NCBI RefSeq assembly: GCF_012034935.1
Contig: NZ_JAATEN010000011.1
Location: 1 to 64,000, forward strand
Direction of reading: 5' to 3'
DNA: 64,000 nucleotides
From: Streptomyces zingiberis
GTDB taxonomy: Bacteria; Actinomycetota; Actinomycetes; Streptomycetales; Streptomycetaceae
Below, one piece after another: positions 54,695 to 63,837 of the stretch (positions are counted from its first letter, which is position 1; each line of letters opens with the position of its first letter). The notes below the pieces were generated by a model. It was given only the letters and a program-made list of their open reading frames with translations. It ran no database searches and had not been told where the DNA came from. Position numbers and translations under genes: made by a program.

Positions 54695-54710
54695 GTCCCA
54701 GAAGTTGTGG
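54695..54710 (+). promoter_or_regulatory. NrdR box 2
   Basis: GTCCCAGAAGTTGTGG is a weaker copy of box 1, starting 32 bp (three helical turns) further on. Paired boxes at this spacing are typical of NrdR operators. A -10-like TATGCT follows at 54742. Confidence 0.65.
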
Positions 54711-54922
54711 TTTCGCGTGCGGCGGGACGCCGAACATCACCTATGCTGGACACAGCTCCGGACGGCGCACGCGGGTCGTGCGGAGTGGCGCGGCCGTGCC
54801 GTGCCCGCGCCCCCTGTGCGGCGGCGCCACCCCCTCGCGGGAGTGGCGCCGGGCCCGGTGGTGGCCGGGCGGCGCGAGCGCCGGAACGAGCTGTGTCCAG
54901 GGTCCGAGGAGGGTGAGGAACG

Positions 54923-55471
54923 ATGCACTGCCCCTTCTGCAGGCACCCCGACAGCCGTGTGGTCGACAGCCGTACGACCGACGACGGGACGTCCATCCGC
55001 CGGCGCCGCCAGTGCCCGCACTGCGCGCGCCGCTTCACGACCGTCGAGACGGCCTCCCTGCTGGTGATCAAGCGGAGCGGGGTCACCGAGCCCTTCAGCC
55101 GGGACAAGGTCATCTCCGGGGTCCGCAAGGCCTGCCAGGGGCGGCCGGTCACCGAGGACGCCCTGGCCAAGCTGGGCCAGCGGGTGGAGGAGGCCGTACG
55201 GGCCACCGGGAGCGCCGAGCTCTCCACCCACGACGTCGGCCTCGCCATACTGGGGCCGCTCCAGGAGCTGGACCTCGTCGCGTATCTGCGTTTCGCGTCC
55301 GTCTACCGGGCGTTCGACTCTCTCGAGGACTTCGAGGCCGCCATCGCCGAGTTGCGCGAAGGCCGGCCCCCCGGCGCGGTGGGGCGCCCTCCGGCCGGGG
55401 CTCCGGCCGGGGCGGCGGTCCCCGCGCCGGCCACCTCCGGCCCGCGGCGCGGGGAGAGCCCCGCCGGCTGA
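54923..55471 (+). CDS. nrdR: Transcriptional repressor NrdR
   Basis: Nucleotide-sensing repressor of ribonucleotide reductase genes, 182 residues. The N-terminal zinc ribbon uses Cys3, Cys6, Cys31 and Cys34, followed by the ATP-cone (VIKRSGVTEPFSRDKVISGV; AYLRFASVYRAFDSLEDF). The C-terminal 35 residues are a Pro/Ala-rich tail. GGTGAGGA precedes ATG 54923. nrdJ follows 140 bp later, and two NrdR boxes lie upstream, so nrdR represses its own operon. Confidence 0.96.
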   Translation: MHCPFCRHPDSRVVDSRTTDDGTSIRRRRQCPHCARRFTTVETASLLVIKRSGVTEPFSRDKVISGVRKACQGRPVTEDALAKLGQRVEEAVRATGSAELSTHDVGLAILGPLQELDLVAYLRFASVYRAFDSLEDFEAAIAELREGRPPGAVGRPPAGAPAGAAVPAPATSGPRRGESPAG

Positions 55472-55611
55472 GCGGCGGCCGGATCGTCCGCGGCGCGCCG
55501 CGCCGGGGACGCAAGTGATGCACAACTGACTCAGACCTGACCAGAACAGACGCCGTGCCGAGGGATGAACCGGGCACTTCAGGGCGTTTCAGCCTGTAAT
55601 TGGGAGGCGGC

Positions 55612-58506
55612 ATGACAGAGACGGCGAGCGGTCCCGCACGAGGTTCGCGTTCCCGGGGGAGCAAGGCGAGCAAGGGCCTGCGGATCGAGCGGATCCACAC
55701 CTCCCCCGGCGTCCATCCGTACGACGAGGTGGCCTGGGAGCGCCGCGACGTCGTCATGACCAACTGGCGCGACGGCTCGGTCAACTTCGAGCAGCGCGGC
55801 GTGGAGTTCCCCGACTTCTGGTCGGTGAACGCGGTCAACATCGTGACCAGCAAGTACTTCCGCGGCGCGGTCGGGTCCCCGGCCCGGGAGAGCAGCCTGC
55901 GGCAGCTCATCGACCGTGTGGTGCGGACGTACCGCGAGGCCGGTGAGACCCACGGTTACTTCGCCTCCCCGGCCGATGCGGAGATCTTCGAGCACGAGCT
56001 GGCGTACGCCCTGCTCCACCAGGTCTTCAGCTTCAACTCGCCGGTCTGGTTCAACGTCGGCACCCAGCAGCCGCAGCAGGTCTCCGCCTGCTTCATCCTC
56101 TCCGTGGACGACTCCATGGAGTCGATCCTCGACTGGTACAAGGAAGAGGGGATGATCTTCAAGGGCGGCTCCGGCGCCGGCCTGAACCTCTCCCGCATCC
56201 GCTCCTCCAAGGAGCTGCTCTCCTCCGGCGGCAACGCCTCCGGCCCGGTCTCCTTCATGCGCGGGGCCGACGCCTCCGCCGGGACGATCAAGTCCGGCGG
56301 CGCCACCCGCCGCGCGGCCAAGATGGTCGTCCTGGACGTGGACCACCCCGACGTCGAGGCGTTCATCGAGACCAAGGTCAAGGAGGAGGAGAAGGTCCGC
56401 GCGCTGCGCGACGCCGGGTTCGACATGGACCTCGGCGGCGACGACATCACCTCCGTCCAGTACCAGAACGCCAACAACTCGGTCCGCGTCAACGACACCT
56501 TCATGAAGGCCGTCGAGGGCGGGGAGCGGTTCGGCCTGCGGGCCCGGATGACCGGCGAGGTCATCGAGGAGGTCGACGCCAAGGCGCTCTTCCGCAAGAT
56601 GGCCGAGGCCGCCTGGGCGTGCGCCGACCCCGGCATCCAGTACGACGACACCATCAACCACTGGCACACCTCGCCGGAGTCGGGCCGGATCACCGCCTCC
56701 AACCCCTGCAGCGAGTACATGCACCTGGACAACTCCTCGTGCAACCTGGCCTCGCTGAACCTCATGAAGTTCCTGCGGGACGACGACGCGGGCAACCAGT
56801 CCTTCGACGCGGAGCGGTTCGGCAAGGTCGTCGAGCTGGTCATCACGGCGATGGACATCTCCATCTGCTTCGCCGACTTCCCCACGCAGAAGATCGGCGA
56901 GACCACCCGCGCCTTCCGCCAGCTCGGCATCGGCTACGCCAACCTCGGCGCCCTGCTGATGGCCACCGGCCACGCCTACGACTCCGACGGTGGCCGCGCC
57001 CTCGCCGGCGCGATCACCTCGCTGATGACGGGCACCTCCTACAAGCGCTCCGCCGAGCTGGCCGCCGTCGTCGGGCCGTACGAGGGCTACGCCCGCAACG
57101 CGGACGCCCACAACCGCGTCATGCGGCAGCACTCCGACGCCAACGGCGCCGCCGGACGCGTGGACGACCTGGACACCCCGGTGTGGGCCGCGGCGACGGA
57201 GGCCTGGCAGGACGTCCTGCGGCTGGGTGGGAAGAACGGTTTCCGCAACGCCCAGGCGTCGGTGCTCGCGCCGACCGGCACCATCGGCCTGATGATGGAC
57301 TGCGACACCACCGGCATCGAGCCCGACCTGGCGCTGGTCAAGTACAAGAAGCTCGTCGGCGGCGGCTCCATGCAGATCGTCAACAACACCGTGCCGAAGG
57401 CGCTCAAGCGGCTGGGGTACCCGCAGGAGCAGGTCGAGGCGGTCGTCGCGCACATCGCCGAGCACGGCAACGTCGTCGACGCGCCCGGCCTGAAGCCCGA
57501 GCACTACGAGGTCTTCGACTGTGCCATGGGCGAGCGCTCCATCTCCCCGATGGGCCACGTCCGGATGATGGCCGCCGCCCAGCCGTTCCTCTCCGGCGCC
57601 ATCTCCAAGACGGTGAACATGCCGGAGACGGCCACCGTCGAGGAGATCGAGGAGATCTACTTCGAGGGCTGGAAGCTCGGCCTGAAGGCGCTGGCCATCT
57701 ACCGGGACAACTGCAAGGTGGGCCAGCCGCTCTCCACGAAGAAGTGGGACGAGAAGAAGAAGGACGGCGCGGAAACGGCGGAGGGCCCGCAGGCCGGGAC
57801 CACCGAGCGGATCGTCGAGTACCGCCCGGTGCGCAAGCGCCTGCCGAAGGGACGGCCCGGCATCACCACCTCCTTCACGGTCGGCGGCGCCGAGGGCTAC
57901 ATGACCGCCAACTCCTACCCGGACGACGGCCTCGGTGAGGTCTTCCTCAAGATGTCCAAGCAGGGGTCCACCCTGGCGGGCATGATGGACGCCTTCTCCA
58001 TCGCCGTCTCCGTCGGCCTCCAGTACGGCGTGCCGCTGGAGACCTACGTCTCGAAGTTCACCAACATGCGGTTCGAGCCGGCGGGCATGACGGACGACCC
58101 GGACGTGCGGATGGCGCAGTCGATCGTCGACTACATCTTCCGCCGGCTGGCGCTCGACTTCCTGCCGTTCGAGACCCGCTCGGCCCTCGGCATCCACTCG
58201 GCCGAGGAGCGCCAGCGCCACCTGGAGACGGGCTCCTACGAGCCGTCCGAGGAGGAAGTGGACATCGAGAGCCTGGCGCAGTCGGCTCCCCGGCACACCG
58301 ACGCCCCGGAGGCGACGGGGACGCGGCCGGCGAAGAAGGCGGGTGCCCCGGCGCCCAAGGAGGCCCACAGCTCCACCGAACTGGCGGAGATGCAGCTCGG
58401 GCTGAACGCCGACGCCCCGCTCTGCTTCTCCTGCGGCACCAAGATGCGCCGCGCCGGCAGCTGCTACCTCTGTGAGGGCTGCGGCTCCACCAGCGGTTGC
58501 AGCTGA
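55612..58506 (+). CDS. nrdJ: Class II (adenosylcobalamin-dependent) ribonucleotide reductase NrdJ
   Basis: Vitamin B12-dependent reductase of 964 residues that makes dNTPs with or without oxygen. Active-site residues: Cys160 in VSACFILS, Cys366 and Glu in NPCSEYMHLDNSSCNLASLN, and SVLAPTGTIGLMMDCDTTGI in the barrel. The C-terminus carries a Cys-rich zinc-ribbon tail (CFSCGTKM, CYLCEGCGSTSGCS) that relays thiol electrons. ATG 55612 follows GGGAGG by about 6 nt. No cobalamin riboswitch is seen in the 140-bp gap after nrdR. Confidence 0.97.
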   Translation: MTETASGPARGSRSRGSKASKGLRIERIHTSPGVHPYDEVAWERRDVVMTNWRDGSVNFEQRGVEFPDFWSVNAVNIVTSKYFRGAVGSPARESSLRQLIDRVVRTYREAGETHGYFASPADAEIFEHELAYALLHQVFSFNSPVWFNVGTQQPQQVSACFILSVDDSMESILDWYKEEGMIFKGGSGAGLNLSRIRSSKELLSSGGNASGPVSFMRGADASAGTIKSGGATRRAAKMVVLDVDHPDVEAFIETKVKEEEKVRALRDAGFDMDLGGDDITSVQYQNANNSVRVNDTFMKAVEGGERFGLRARMTGEVIEEVDAKALFRKMAEAAWACADPGIQYDDTINHWHTSPESGRITASNPCSEYMHLDNSSCNLASLNLMKFLRDDDAGNQSFDAERFGKVVELVITAMDISICFADFPTQKIGETTRAFRQLGIGYANLGALLMATGHAYDSDGGRALAGAITSLMTGTSYKRSAELAAVVGPYEGYARNADAHNRVMRQHSDANGAAGRVDDLDTPVWAAATEAWQDVLRLGGKNGFRNAQASVLAPTGTIGLMMDCDTTGIEPDLALVKYKKLVGGGSMQIVNNTVPKALKRLGYPQEQVEAVVAHIAEHGNVVDAPGLKPEHYEVFDCAMGERSISPMGHVRMMAAAQPFLSGAISKTVNMPETATVEEIEEIYFEGWKLGLKALAIYRDNCKVGQPLSTKKWDEKKKDGAETAEGPQAGTTERIVEYRPVRKRLPKGRPGITTSFTVGGAEGYMTANSYPDDGLGEVFLKMSKQGSTLAGMMDAFSIAVSVGLQYGVPLETYVSKFTNMRFEPAGMTDDPDVRMAQSIVDYIFRRLALDFLPFETRSALGIHSAEERQRHLETGSYEPSEEEVDIESLAQSAPRHTDAPEATGTRPAKKAGAPAPKEAHSSTELAEMQLGLNADAPLCFSCGTKMRRAGSCYLCEGCGSTSGCS

Positions 58507-58522
58507 CCGCTCCCGGCCCCGC

Positions 58523-58557
58523 CCGGCTCCTCGGGCACACCGCCCATGAGGAGCCGG
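58523..58557 (+). terminator. Terminator of nrdJ
   Basis: CCGGCTCCTC and GAGGAGCCGG form a 10-bp outer stem; GGGC/GCCC can pair inside the 15-nt loop. It lies 16 nt after the stop. Confidence 0.8.
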
Positions 58558-58565
58558 GGGGCCGG

Positions 58566-58598
58566 CGGAGGGGGCCGCTTCCCGGGCGGCCCCCTCCG
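58566..58598 (+). terminator. Second hairpin after nrdJ
   Basis: CGGAGGGGGCCGC and GCGGCCCCCTCCG pair over 13 bp around TTCCCGG, in tandem with the first nrdJ hairpin. Confidence 0.7.
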
Positions 58599-58704
58599 CG
58601 TGTCCGGCCCACGGCTCGCCGCCCCGCCGGGGGAGGAGTGGGGCGAACTCCCCCTCCGGGCAGGAGGTGTTCGATCACCGGGGTTCGCGGCGGCCCCCGG
58701 GCCG

Positions 58705-58710
58705 TACGAT
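58705..58710 (+). promoter_or_regulatory. -10 element TACGAT for the leaderless YdbC-family gene
   Basis: TACGAT is followed by exactly 6 nt and GTG 58717. Confidence 0.55.
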
Positions 58711-58716
58711 GGCGCG

Positions 58717-59322
58717 GTGCTGGTCAAGTGGATTCGCTGCGCCGTGGTCGACCGCCGTGGTTTCGAACGCGGACAGCGGAAGTGGGCGGGCCTGCTCGGC
58801 GAGCCGGGATTCCGCGGCCAGGGCGGCGGATGGAGCCGGCTCCGGCCGGGGGTCGCCCATCTCTTCGCGTTCTGGGAGAGCCGGGCCTTCTACGACTCCT
58901 TCATGGCCAGGTCGCACCACCGGCTGGCCGCCGCCCAGTCCGGCACCTACACCGACGCCCGCGGGCGCCTCTTCGAGTACCGGGGCGACGTCAAGACCGG
59001 GTTCCTGCCGACCTTCGCGGACGCCGACGTGGCCCGCGTCGCCCACTGCCGGGTGCGGGAGGAGCGCGTGGCGCATTTCACGCTGATGCAGGAGAAGGTG
59101 TGGAACCCGGCGATGGCCGGTTCTCCCGGGATGCTGCGGGGCGTTTTCGGTGAGGCGCCGGGCAGCGAGTTCCTGGTGCTGTCGATGTGGGCCTCGGCGG
59201 CGGAGTACGGCAAGTACCGGGCCGAGCGCGTCGAGCGCCTCGCGCTCCGCGCGCAGCTGGAGGCGGACGTGGCCGCGATCACCGGGGATGTCGTCGACCT
59301 GGACCCGGGCTGGACGGTCTGA
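58717..59322 (+). CDS. YdbC-family protein (two dimeric alpha-beta barrel-like halves)
   Basis: Conserved protein of 201 residues. Two similar halves can be seen: KWIRCAVVDRRGFERGQRKW with HLFAFWESRAFYDSFM, and HCRVREERVAHFTLMQEKVW with FLVLSMWASAAEYGKYR. That pattern fits a duplicated antibiotic-monooxygenase-like fold. No cofactor motif is visible and the function is unknown. It is conserved after nrdJ in Streptomyces. Confidence 0.8.
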   Translation: MLVKWIRCAVVDRRGFERGQRKWAGLLGEPGFRGQGGGWSRLRPGVAHLFAFWESRAFYDSFMARSHHRLAAAQSGTYTDARGRLFEYRGDVKTGFLPTFADADVARVAHCRVREERVAHFTLMQEKVWNPAMAGSPGMLRGVFGEAPGSEFLVLSMWASAAEYGKYRAERVERLALRAQLEADVAAITGDVVDLDPGWTV

Positions 59323-59634
59323 CGGCCCGGCCCTCCCGTGGTCCGCCGGGTGCGCGGCCCTGGTGGCTGCATCGGTTGTGCCGGTTGTGGCGGTCCTGCC
59401 GGTCGTGGTGTGCCGTTGCCGCCGCCACAGCGGGGGCGCCGTTCTCCCCGTCCCGCCGCCTCCCGGGGCCGCCTTCGGCGCTCCGCCCGCCACCCCGCCC
59501 GCCGCTCCGTCCGGCGGCCGCAGCGGGAGTGTCACCGGGCTCCGGTGCGCCCGCCGCGGACCGCGTGCGCCGGGCTCCGCCGGGCGCCGGTGCGACCTGG
59601 TCCGCCGGGGCGCACCGGTTAGAGTGCGAGCACG
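59323..59634. other. 312-bp gap after the YdbC-family gene
   Basis: GC-rich sequence with imperfect GGTTGTG/GCCGGT repeats around 59365-59415 and no recognised gene. At its end TAGAGT (59620-59625) lies 9 nt before the next ATG and is the likely -10. Confidence 0.5.
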
Positions 59635-60543
59635 ATGACCGCTGACCCCACCCTCGCCCTCCGTCACCACCGCGCCCTCGCCTGCCTGCGCGGACTGGCC
59701 GTGGGGGACGCCCTGGGCGCCCTGCTCCGGGCCCCCGCCCACCACGGGGCGCTGCGGCGGCGCCGGCCGCCCGCCGGGCTCCGCCGGTGGACGGACGACA
59801 CCGCGATGGCCTGCTCCGTGCTGGAGGTCCTGACCGTCCACGGCGCCATCGACCAGGACGCCCTGGCGCGTTCCTTCGCCGCGCACCATGACCCGGCGCG
59901 GGACTACGGCACCACCGTGGACCGCGTCCTGCGGGCGGTGGCCGCCGGCGGCGACTGGCGGGAGCACGCCGCCGCGCTCTTCGGCGGCGCGGGCTCCTGG
60001 GGCAACGGCGCCGCGATGCGCGTCGCGCCGCTGGGCGCCTGGTACGCGGGGGAGCCGGAGCGGGCCGTGCGCGCCGCAGAACTCTCCGCCTACGTCACCC
60101 ACCAGCACCGGGAGGCCGTCGCGGGGGCCATGGCGGTGGCCGCGGCCGCGTCCCTCGCCGCCGCGCCCGAGGGCCGTCCGGCCCCCGGCGAACTGCTGGA
60201 CGCGGTCGTCGCCCTCGTGCCCCGCAGTGCGGTACGGGCCGGGCTGCGCCGGGCCCGGGACCTGCTGGACTACGGCGACACGGGCACCGTGGCCGCCGTG
60301 CTGGGCTGCGGGCGGCGGACCAGCGCGCACGACACGGTGCCGTTCACCCTCTGGGCCGCGGCCCGTCACCCGGGTGACTACGCGGGCGCGTTCTGGGCAG
60401 TGGCCCAGGCCGGCGGGGACCTGGACACCACCGGCGCCATCGCCGGCGCGGTCGTCGCCGCCGCGCCGGACGGGGCACCGCCGGCCGCCTGGCTGGAGCA
60501 GACCGAACCGCTGCCCGGGTGGGTGCCCGGCCCCGGCCGCTGA
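59635..60543 (+). CDS. ADP-ribosylglycohydrolase family protein
   Basis: Protein of 302 residues of the DraG/ARH fold that removes ADP-ribose from proteins or small molecules with Mg2+. Metal-binding blocks: GLAVGDALGALLRA at the N-terminus, RRWTDDTAMACSVLE, and GGDLDTTGAIAGAVVAA near the C-terminus. The GSWGNGAAMRVAPLG block is also typical. The substrate cannot be told from sequence. Its transcript is probably nearly leaderless. Confidence 0.9.
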   Translation: MTADPTLALRHHRALACLRGLAVGDALGALLRAPAHHGALRRRRPPAGLRRWTDDTAMACSVLEVLTVHGAIDQDALARSFAAHHDPARDYGTTVDRVLRAVAAGGDWREHAAALFGGAGSWGNGAAMRVAPLGAWYAGEPERAVRAAELSAYVTHQHREAVAGAMAVAAAASLAAAPEGRPAPGELLDAVVALVPRSAVRAGLRRARDLLDYGDTGTVAAVLGCGRRTSAHDTVPFTLWAAARHPGDYAGAFWAVAQAGGDLDTTGAIAGAVVAAAPDGAPPAAWLEQTEPLPGWVPGPGR

Positions 60544-60633
60544 GAGGGGTCCGCCCCGCCGGCCGGGCCGGGGAAGCACCGGAGGGGACCCCCGCGCGGG
60601 CGCCGTCCGCCGCCGCGTACGCTGTCTGACGCC

Positions 60634-61335
60634 ATGCCGTACCAGCCGCCCACCCACAGCGTCGAACGCTCGCTGCGCGCCACCACCGGCGCGCGGGTCG
60701 TCGCGGGGGTGGACGAGGTCGGGCGGGGGGCCTGGGCCGGGCCGGTCACCGTGTGCGCGGCCGTCACCGGCCTCCGCCGGCCTCCGGACGGGCTCACCGA
60801 CTCCAAACTCCTCACGCCGCGGCGGCGTTCCGAACTGGCCGCGCTGCTGGAGGGCTGGGTCACGGCGTACGCGCTCGGTCACGCCTCGCCGCAGGAGATC
60901 GACGAGCTGGGCATGACGGCGGCGCTGCGGCTGGCCTCCGTGCGCGCGCTGGAGGCGCTGCCGGTCCGGCCGGACGCCGTCATCCTCGACGGGAGCCACG
61001 ACTATCTGGGCGTGCCCTGGCGGGTGCGGACCGTCGTCAAGGGGGACCAGTCCTGTGTGGCGGTCGCCGCCGCCTCGGTGCTCGCCAAGGTCCGGCGGGA
61101 CGCGATGATGGCGGAACTCGGCCGGGACTGCGCGGAGTTCGCCTTCGGCACCAACGCCGGCTACCCCTCGCCGGTGCACCGGGCCGCGCTCGCCGAACGC
61201 GGCCCGACGGCCCACCACCGGGTCTCCTGGGCGTTCATGGACGCCCTGCCCCGCTGGCGCCACCTGAAGAAGGTGCGGCCGGGCGGCCCGGAGGGGATCG
61301 CCGAGTGCGGGGGGCAACTCGGCTTCGATTTCTGA
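60634..61335 (+). CDS. rnhB: Ribonuclease HII
   Basis: RNase HII of 233 residues that removes ribonucleotides from DNA. The catalytic Asp27-Glu28 are in VDEVGRGAWAGP; further acids lie in VILDGSHDYLG and in the YPSPVHRAAL region. SVLAKVRRDAMM is the family helix. TACGCT ends 10 nt before ATG. It fits the repair-rich block. Confidence 0.95.
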   Translation: MPYQPPTHSVERSLRATTGARVVAGVDEVGRGAWAGPVTVCAAVTGLRRPPDGLTDSKLLTPRRRSELAALLEGWVTAYALGHASPQEIDELGMTAALRLASVRALEALPVRPDAVILDGSHDYLGVPWRVRTVVKGDQSCVAVAAASVLAKVRRDAMMAELGRDCAEFAFGTNAGYPSPVHRAALAERGPTAHHRVSWAFMDALPRWRHLKKVRPGGPEGIAECGGQLGFDF

Positions 61336-61361
61336 ACGGTTGCCCGTTGTTCCCGCCCCCG

Positions 61362-61380
61362 CCGGTGCGGATCGCACCGG
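61362..61380. promoter_or_regulatory. Perfect dyad CCGGTGCG-GAT-CGCACCGG
   Basis: An 8-bp inverted repeat with a 3-nt centre lies 27 nt after the rnhB stop, at about the -35 position relative to TAGACA (61388-61393). It may be the rnhB terminator or an operator of the next gene. Confidence 0.45.
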
Positions 61381-61399
61381 TGTTTGATAGACACAGCCC

Positions 61400-62026
61400 A
61401 TGCCTCTCATCCCCGAGGAGCCTCAGATTCACCCGAGTGTCCCGGGTCCCCGCGCTACTCCGGCCGCCGGCCGCACCGCGCCGACCCCCCGTCCCGTTCC
61501 CGGTCCCCGTCCCGGCCCCCGTGCCGCGGCTCCCCGTCCCGCTCCGCCGCGCCCGTCCCGGCCCGGCGCCAACCACGTGCCCGCCGTTCCCGCGCAGCGC
61601 GGCGCACGGCCGCAGCGGGCCGCCGGGTCCGCCGCCACGCCGCAGGTCCAGCTGATCCCCGCCACCCCGGAGGGGGCCCTGGACGCAGCGGAGGAGGCCG
61701 TCGACCTGCTTCTGGACGCCGGCCGCGCGCCCGGCGACGTCCTCGTGCTCACCACCGGCGAGCAGCACCCGTGGGCCACCCACGAGCTGTCCTTCGGTGA
61801 GGAGGCGTACTGGGCCCAGCACGACGCGCGGGAGGACGTCTTCTACGCGGCCGCCACGGCCGCCGGACGCACGGCTCCCCGGCCCGTCGTGGTCGTCGCC
61901 GTCAACGGCGGAGCCGGGGACGCGGCGGCGAAGGCCCTGCCCGCCGCCACCGCCGGCGCCGGTGAGCTGCTCATCCTCTGCGGCGACCCGGAGCGTCTCA
62001 CCCCGCTGCTTTCCGGCGGGAACTGA
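61400..62026 (+). CDS. Conserved hypothetical protein with Pro/Arg-rich N-terminus
   Basis: Protein of 208 residues. The first 85 are Pro/Arg/Ala-rich and probably disordered. The remaining globular part (QLIPATPEGALDAAEEAVDL, DVLVLTTGEQHPWATHELSF, PVVVVAVNGGAGDAA, LLILCGDPERLTPLL) resembles the C-terminal RecA-like lobe of UvrD-type helicases without Walker motifs. It is conserved near recQ in Streptomyces. TAGACA lies 6 nt before ATG, so the gene is probably leaderless. Confidence 0.75.
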   Translation: MPLIPEEPQIHPSVPGPRATPAAGRTAPTPRPVPGPRPGPRAAAPRPAPPRPSRPGANHVPAVPAQRGARPQRAAGSAATPQVQLIPATPEGALDAAEEAVDLLLDAGRAPGDVLVLTTGEQHPWATHELSFGEEAYWAQHDAREDVFYAAATAAGRTAPRPVVVVAVNGGAGDAAAKALPAATAGAGELLILCGDPERLTPLLSGGN

Positions 62027-62666
62027 GCCGGCGCCGTACGGGCGTGCCGGCGGGCGGGGGCGTTCCCGCGCCGCGCCGGCGGTCCCGTGCGGGACCGTGC
62101 CGGCTCCTCCGGTGTGCCGTTCCGGCGCGGGGGAGTCCCGCGTGCCCGGCCTGCCGCGCGTCTGCCGGGCGGCCCTGGCCCGATGCGCCGGGAGCGGTCC
62201 CGGGAGTGGCGTCGTGCCCTGGCCGGGAGTCTCCAGGACGCCTGCCTCACCACGGCCGGAGACGTGCTCTCCGGGGCGGACGGGCGGACGGGCGGACGTG
62301 CAGAGTCCGGCCGAGGACCGCGTGCCCCGTCGCGACGGGCCGGGGACGCGTTCCGGCTCCGCGTCCGCCGGCGGAGCACGGAAGGTCAAGGAAGCGGCCA
62401 CGGACCGGAAAGAATCTCCCGGCGGGCGCTGACACACTGGTTCCGCGTTCGGGGGAGCCGATCGTCGTGGGGTGGACGGTGGACCTCACGCCGATCGGCG
62501 CGACGCTCTCGTTCTCACGGAAGGCGAAGGCGCTCAGGCGGACGAGCGCGACCCGGTGAGCGCCTTCGGCCTCCGGGTCCCTCGGGCCCCGCTGGCGTGG
62601 TGCGGACCGGTCCGGTTCCGGCGGAGCCGGACCGGTCCGTCCGCCCGCGGTTCGCGGGTCTCCTCC
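62027..62666. other. 640-bp gap between the hypothetical gene and the AraC-type regulator
   Basis: Open frames cross this stretch on both strands, but none resembles a known family or has a ribosome binding site that I trust. Apart from the AraC-gene terminator at its right end nothing was recognised. It may be the decayed remains of a lost gene. Confidence 0.4.
62604..62638 (-). terminator. Terminator of the AraC-type regulator gene
   Basis: GGACCGGTCCGGTTCC and GGAGCCGGACCGGTCC pair over 16 bp with one mismatch (a G-T or A-C pair depending on strand) and a 3-nt loop, 28 nt after the regulator's stop. Confidence 0.8.
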
Positions 62667-63656
62667 TCAGGTCCCGTCCGCTCCGCGTGCTCCGGAGCCG
62701 TCAACCGCCTGGTGACGGTAGTCGCGGGGGGAGAGGCCGTAGGCGTCGCGGAACGCGCGGGTGAAGGAGGCGTGACTGCCGAAACCCCAGCGGGCCGCGA
62801 TGTCCTGGACCCTGGCGCCGTGCCGGGCCGCGTCGGCGAGGTCCCGGCGGGCGCCTTCCAGGCGCAGGCGGCGGATCGTCGCGGCCACCGTGGTGTCCTC
62901 GTCCCGGAAGAGCCGGTGCAGATGGCTGGCCGAGATGTGATGGGCCGCGGCGACCGCCGCGGGCGTCAGGTCCGGGTCGTCCGCGTGACGGCGGATGAAG
63001 GCCTGGATCTCCAGGAGCAGGGTGCGGCGGCGGGTCTCCGGGCCGAGGTCGTGACCGGTGCCGAGGTGGTGCGTGAACAGCGCCGACAGGAGGTCGACCA
63101 CGATCGATGCCAGCCGGGGCCCGTCGGACGGCCGGTAGACGGAGGTGTCCCGGGCGAGCTGGGTCAGGAAGGTCACCAGCAGGCTCCCGAACCCCTCCCG
63201 CCCGGACAGGGTGGACCGGCTCAGCTGGTCGAGCGCGTCTCCGCGGAGCGGTAGCAGGGCCTTGGGGACGTCCAGCCCGATGCCGATCTGGCGGGAGCGC
63301 GTCCGTACCTCGATGGGCCGCGCGCTGTCCACGACGCAGAGCGTGCGGGGCCCGTACTCCGCCCCGTGTCCGCCGCGGGTGGCGAACAGCGTGCCGCGCA
63401 GCGGGATCGAGATGTTGACCTGTTCGGGGTCCTCCTGCCGGATCAGCCGTGGAGTGCGCCGGAAGGAGACCGGCTGGAAGCTCGTCGGCCAGACCGAGAT
63501 CCCGTCGAACTCCAGCAGCCGCTGGGAGGCCCTGAAGTCCTCCCGGCTGTCGCTGTCCAGTTCCAGCGGCACCGTGCACCGCCGCATCAGCTCCCGCCAC
63601 CGGTCGAACCGGTCCGGCGCCGGCACGTCCTCGCTCCTGAACACCGTCTCGATCAT
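62667..63656 (-). CDS. AraC-family transcriptional regulator
   Basis: Regulator of 329 residues. The N-terminal cupin-like AraC-binding domain (RWRELMRRCTVPLELD, VNISIPLRGTLFATRGG) resembles those of regulators with a substrate-sensing domain of the NitR/ThcR type. The C-terminal double HTH is intact (LTPAAVAAAHHISASHLHRLF and QDIAARWGFGSHASFTRAFR, DAYGLSPRDYR). No target operon is adjacent. It is inserted where the core gene order would continue directly to recQ, so it may be an acquired gene. Confidence 0.87.
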   Translation of the reverse strand: MIETVFRSEDVPAPDRFDRWRELMRRCTVPLELDSDSREDFRASQRLLEFDGISVWPTSFQPVSFRRTPRLIRQEDPEQVNISIPLRGTLFATRGGHGAEYGPRTLCVVDSARPIEVRTRSRQIGIGLDVPKALLPLRGDALDQLSRSTLSGREGFGSLLVTFLTQLARDTSVYRPSDGPRLASIVVDLLSALFTHHLGTGHDLGPETRRRTLLLEIQAFIRRHADDPDLTPAAVAAAHHISASHLHRLFRDEDTTVAATIRRLRLEGARRDLADAARHGARVQDIAARWGFGSHASFTRAFRDAYGLSPRDYRHQAVDGSGARGADGT

Positions 63657-63837
63657 CTTCCCCCCGGGACACGACTCGGCGGCCGGAAGCGGATCGAACG
63701 GTACGGCCGCGCCGGTCCACCACTATGCCGATCTTGACGAGCGGGGAGAAGACGGCGCGGCGGAGGCGAGGAAGTGCGGCCCGGCGGCGGCCCGTTGCGG
63801 CGGGGGGCCCGCCCCGGGGCGTCGGGCCGGAGCCGGG

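Noticed and set aside
55472..55611. A cobalamin riboswitch in front of nrdJ.
   Set aside because: The gap is only 140 bp and no B12-box-like sequence or suitable set of stems was found. In Streptomyces such a switch is known for the class I genes, not for nrdJ.
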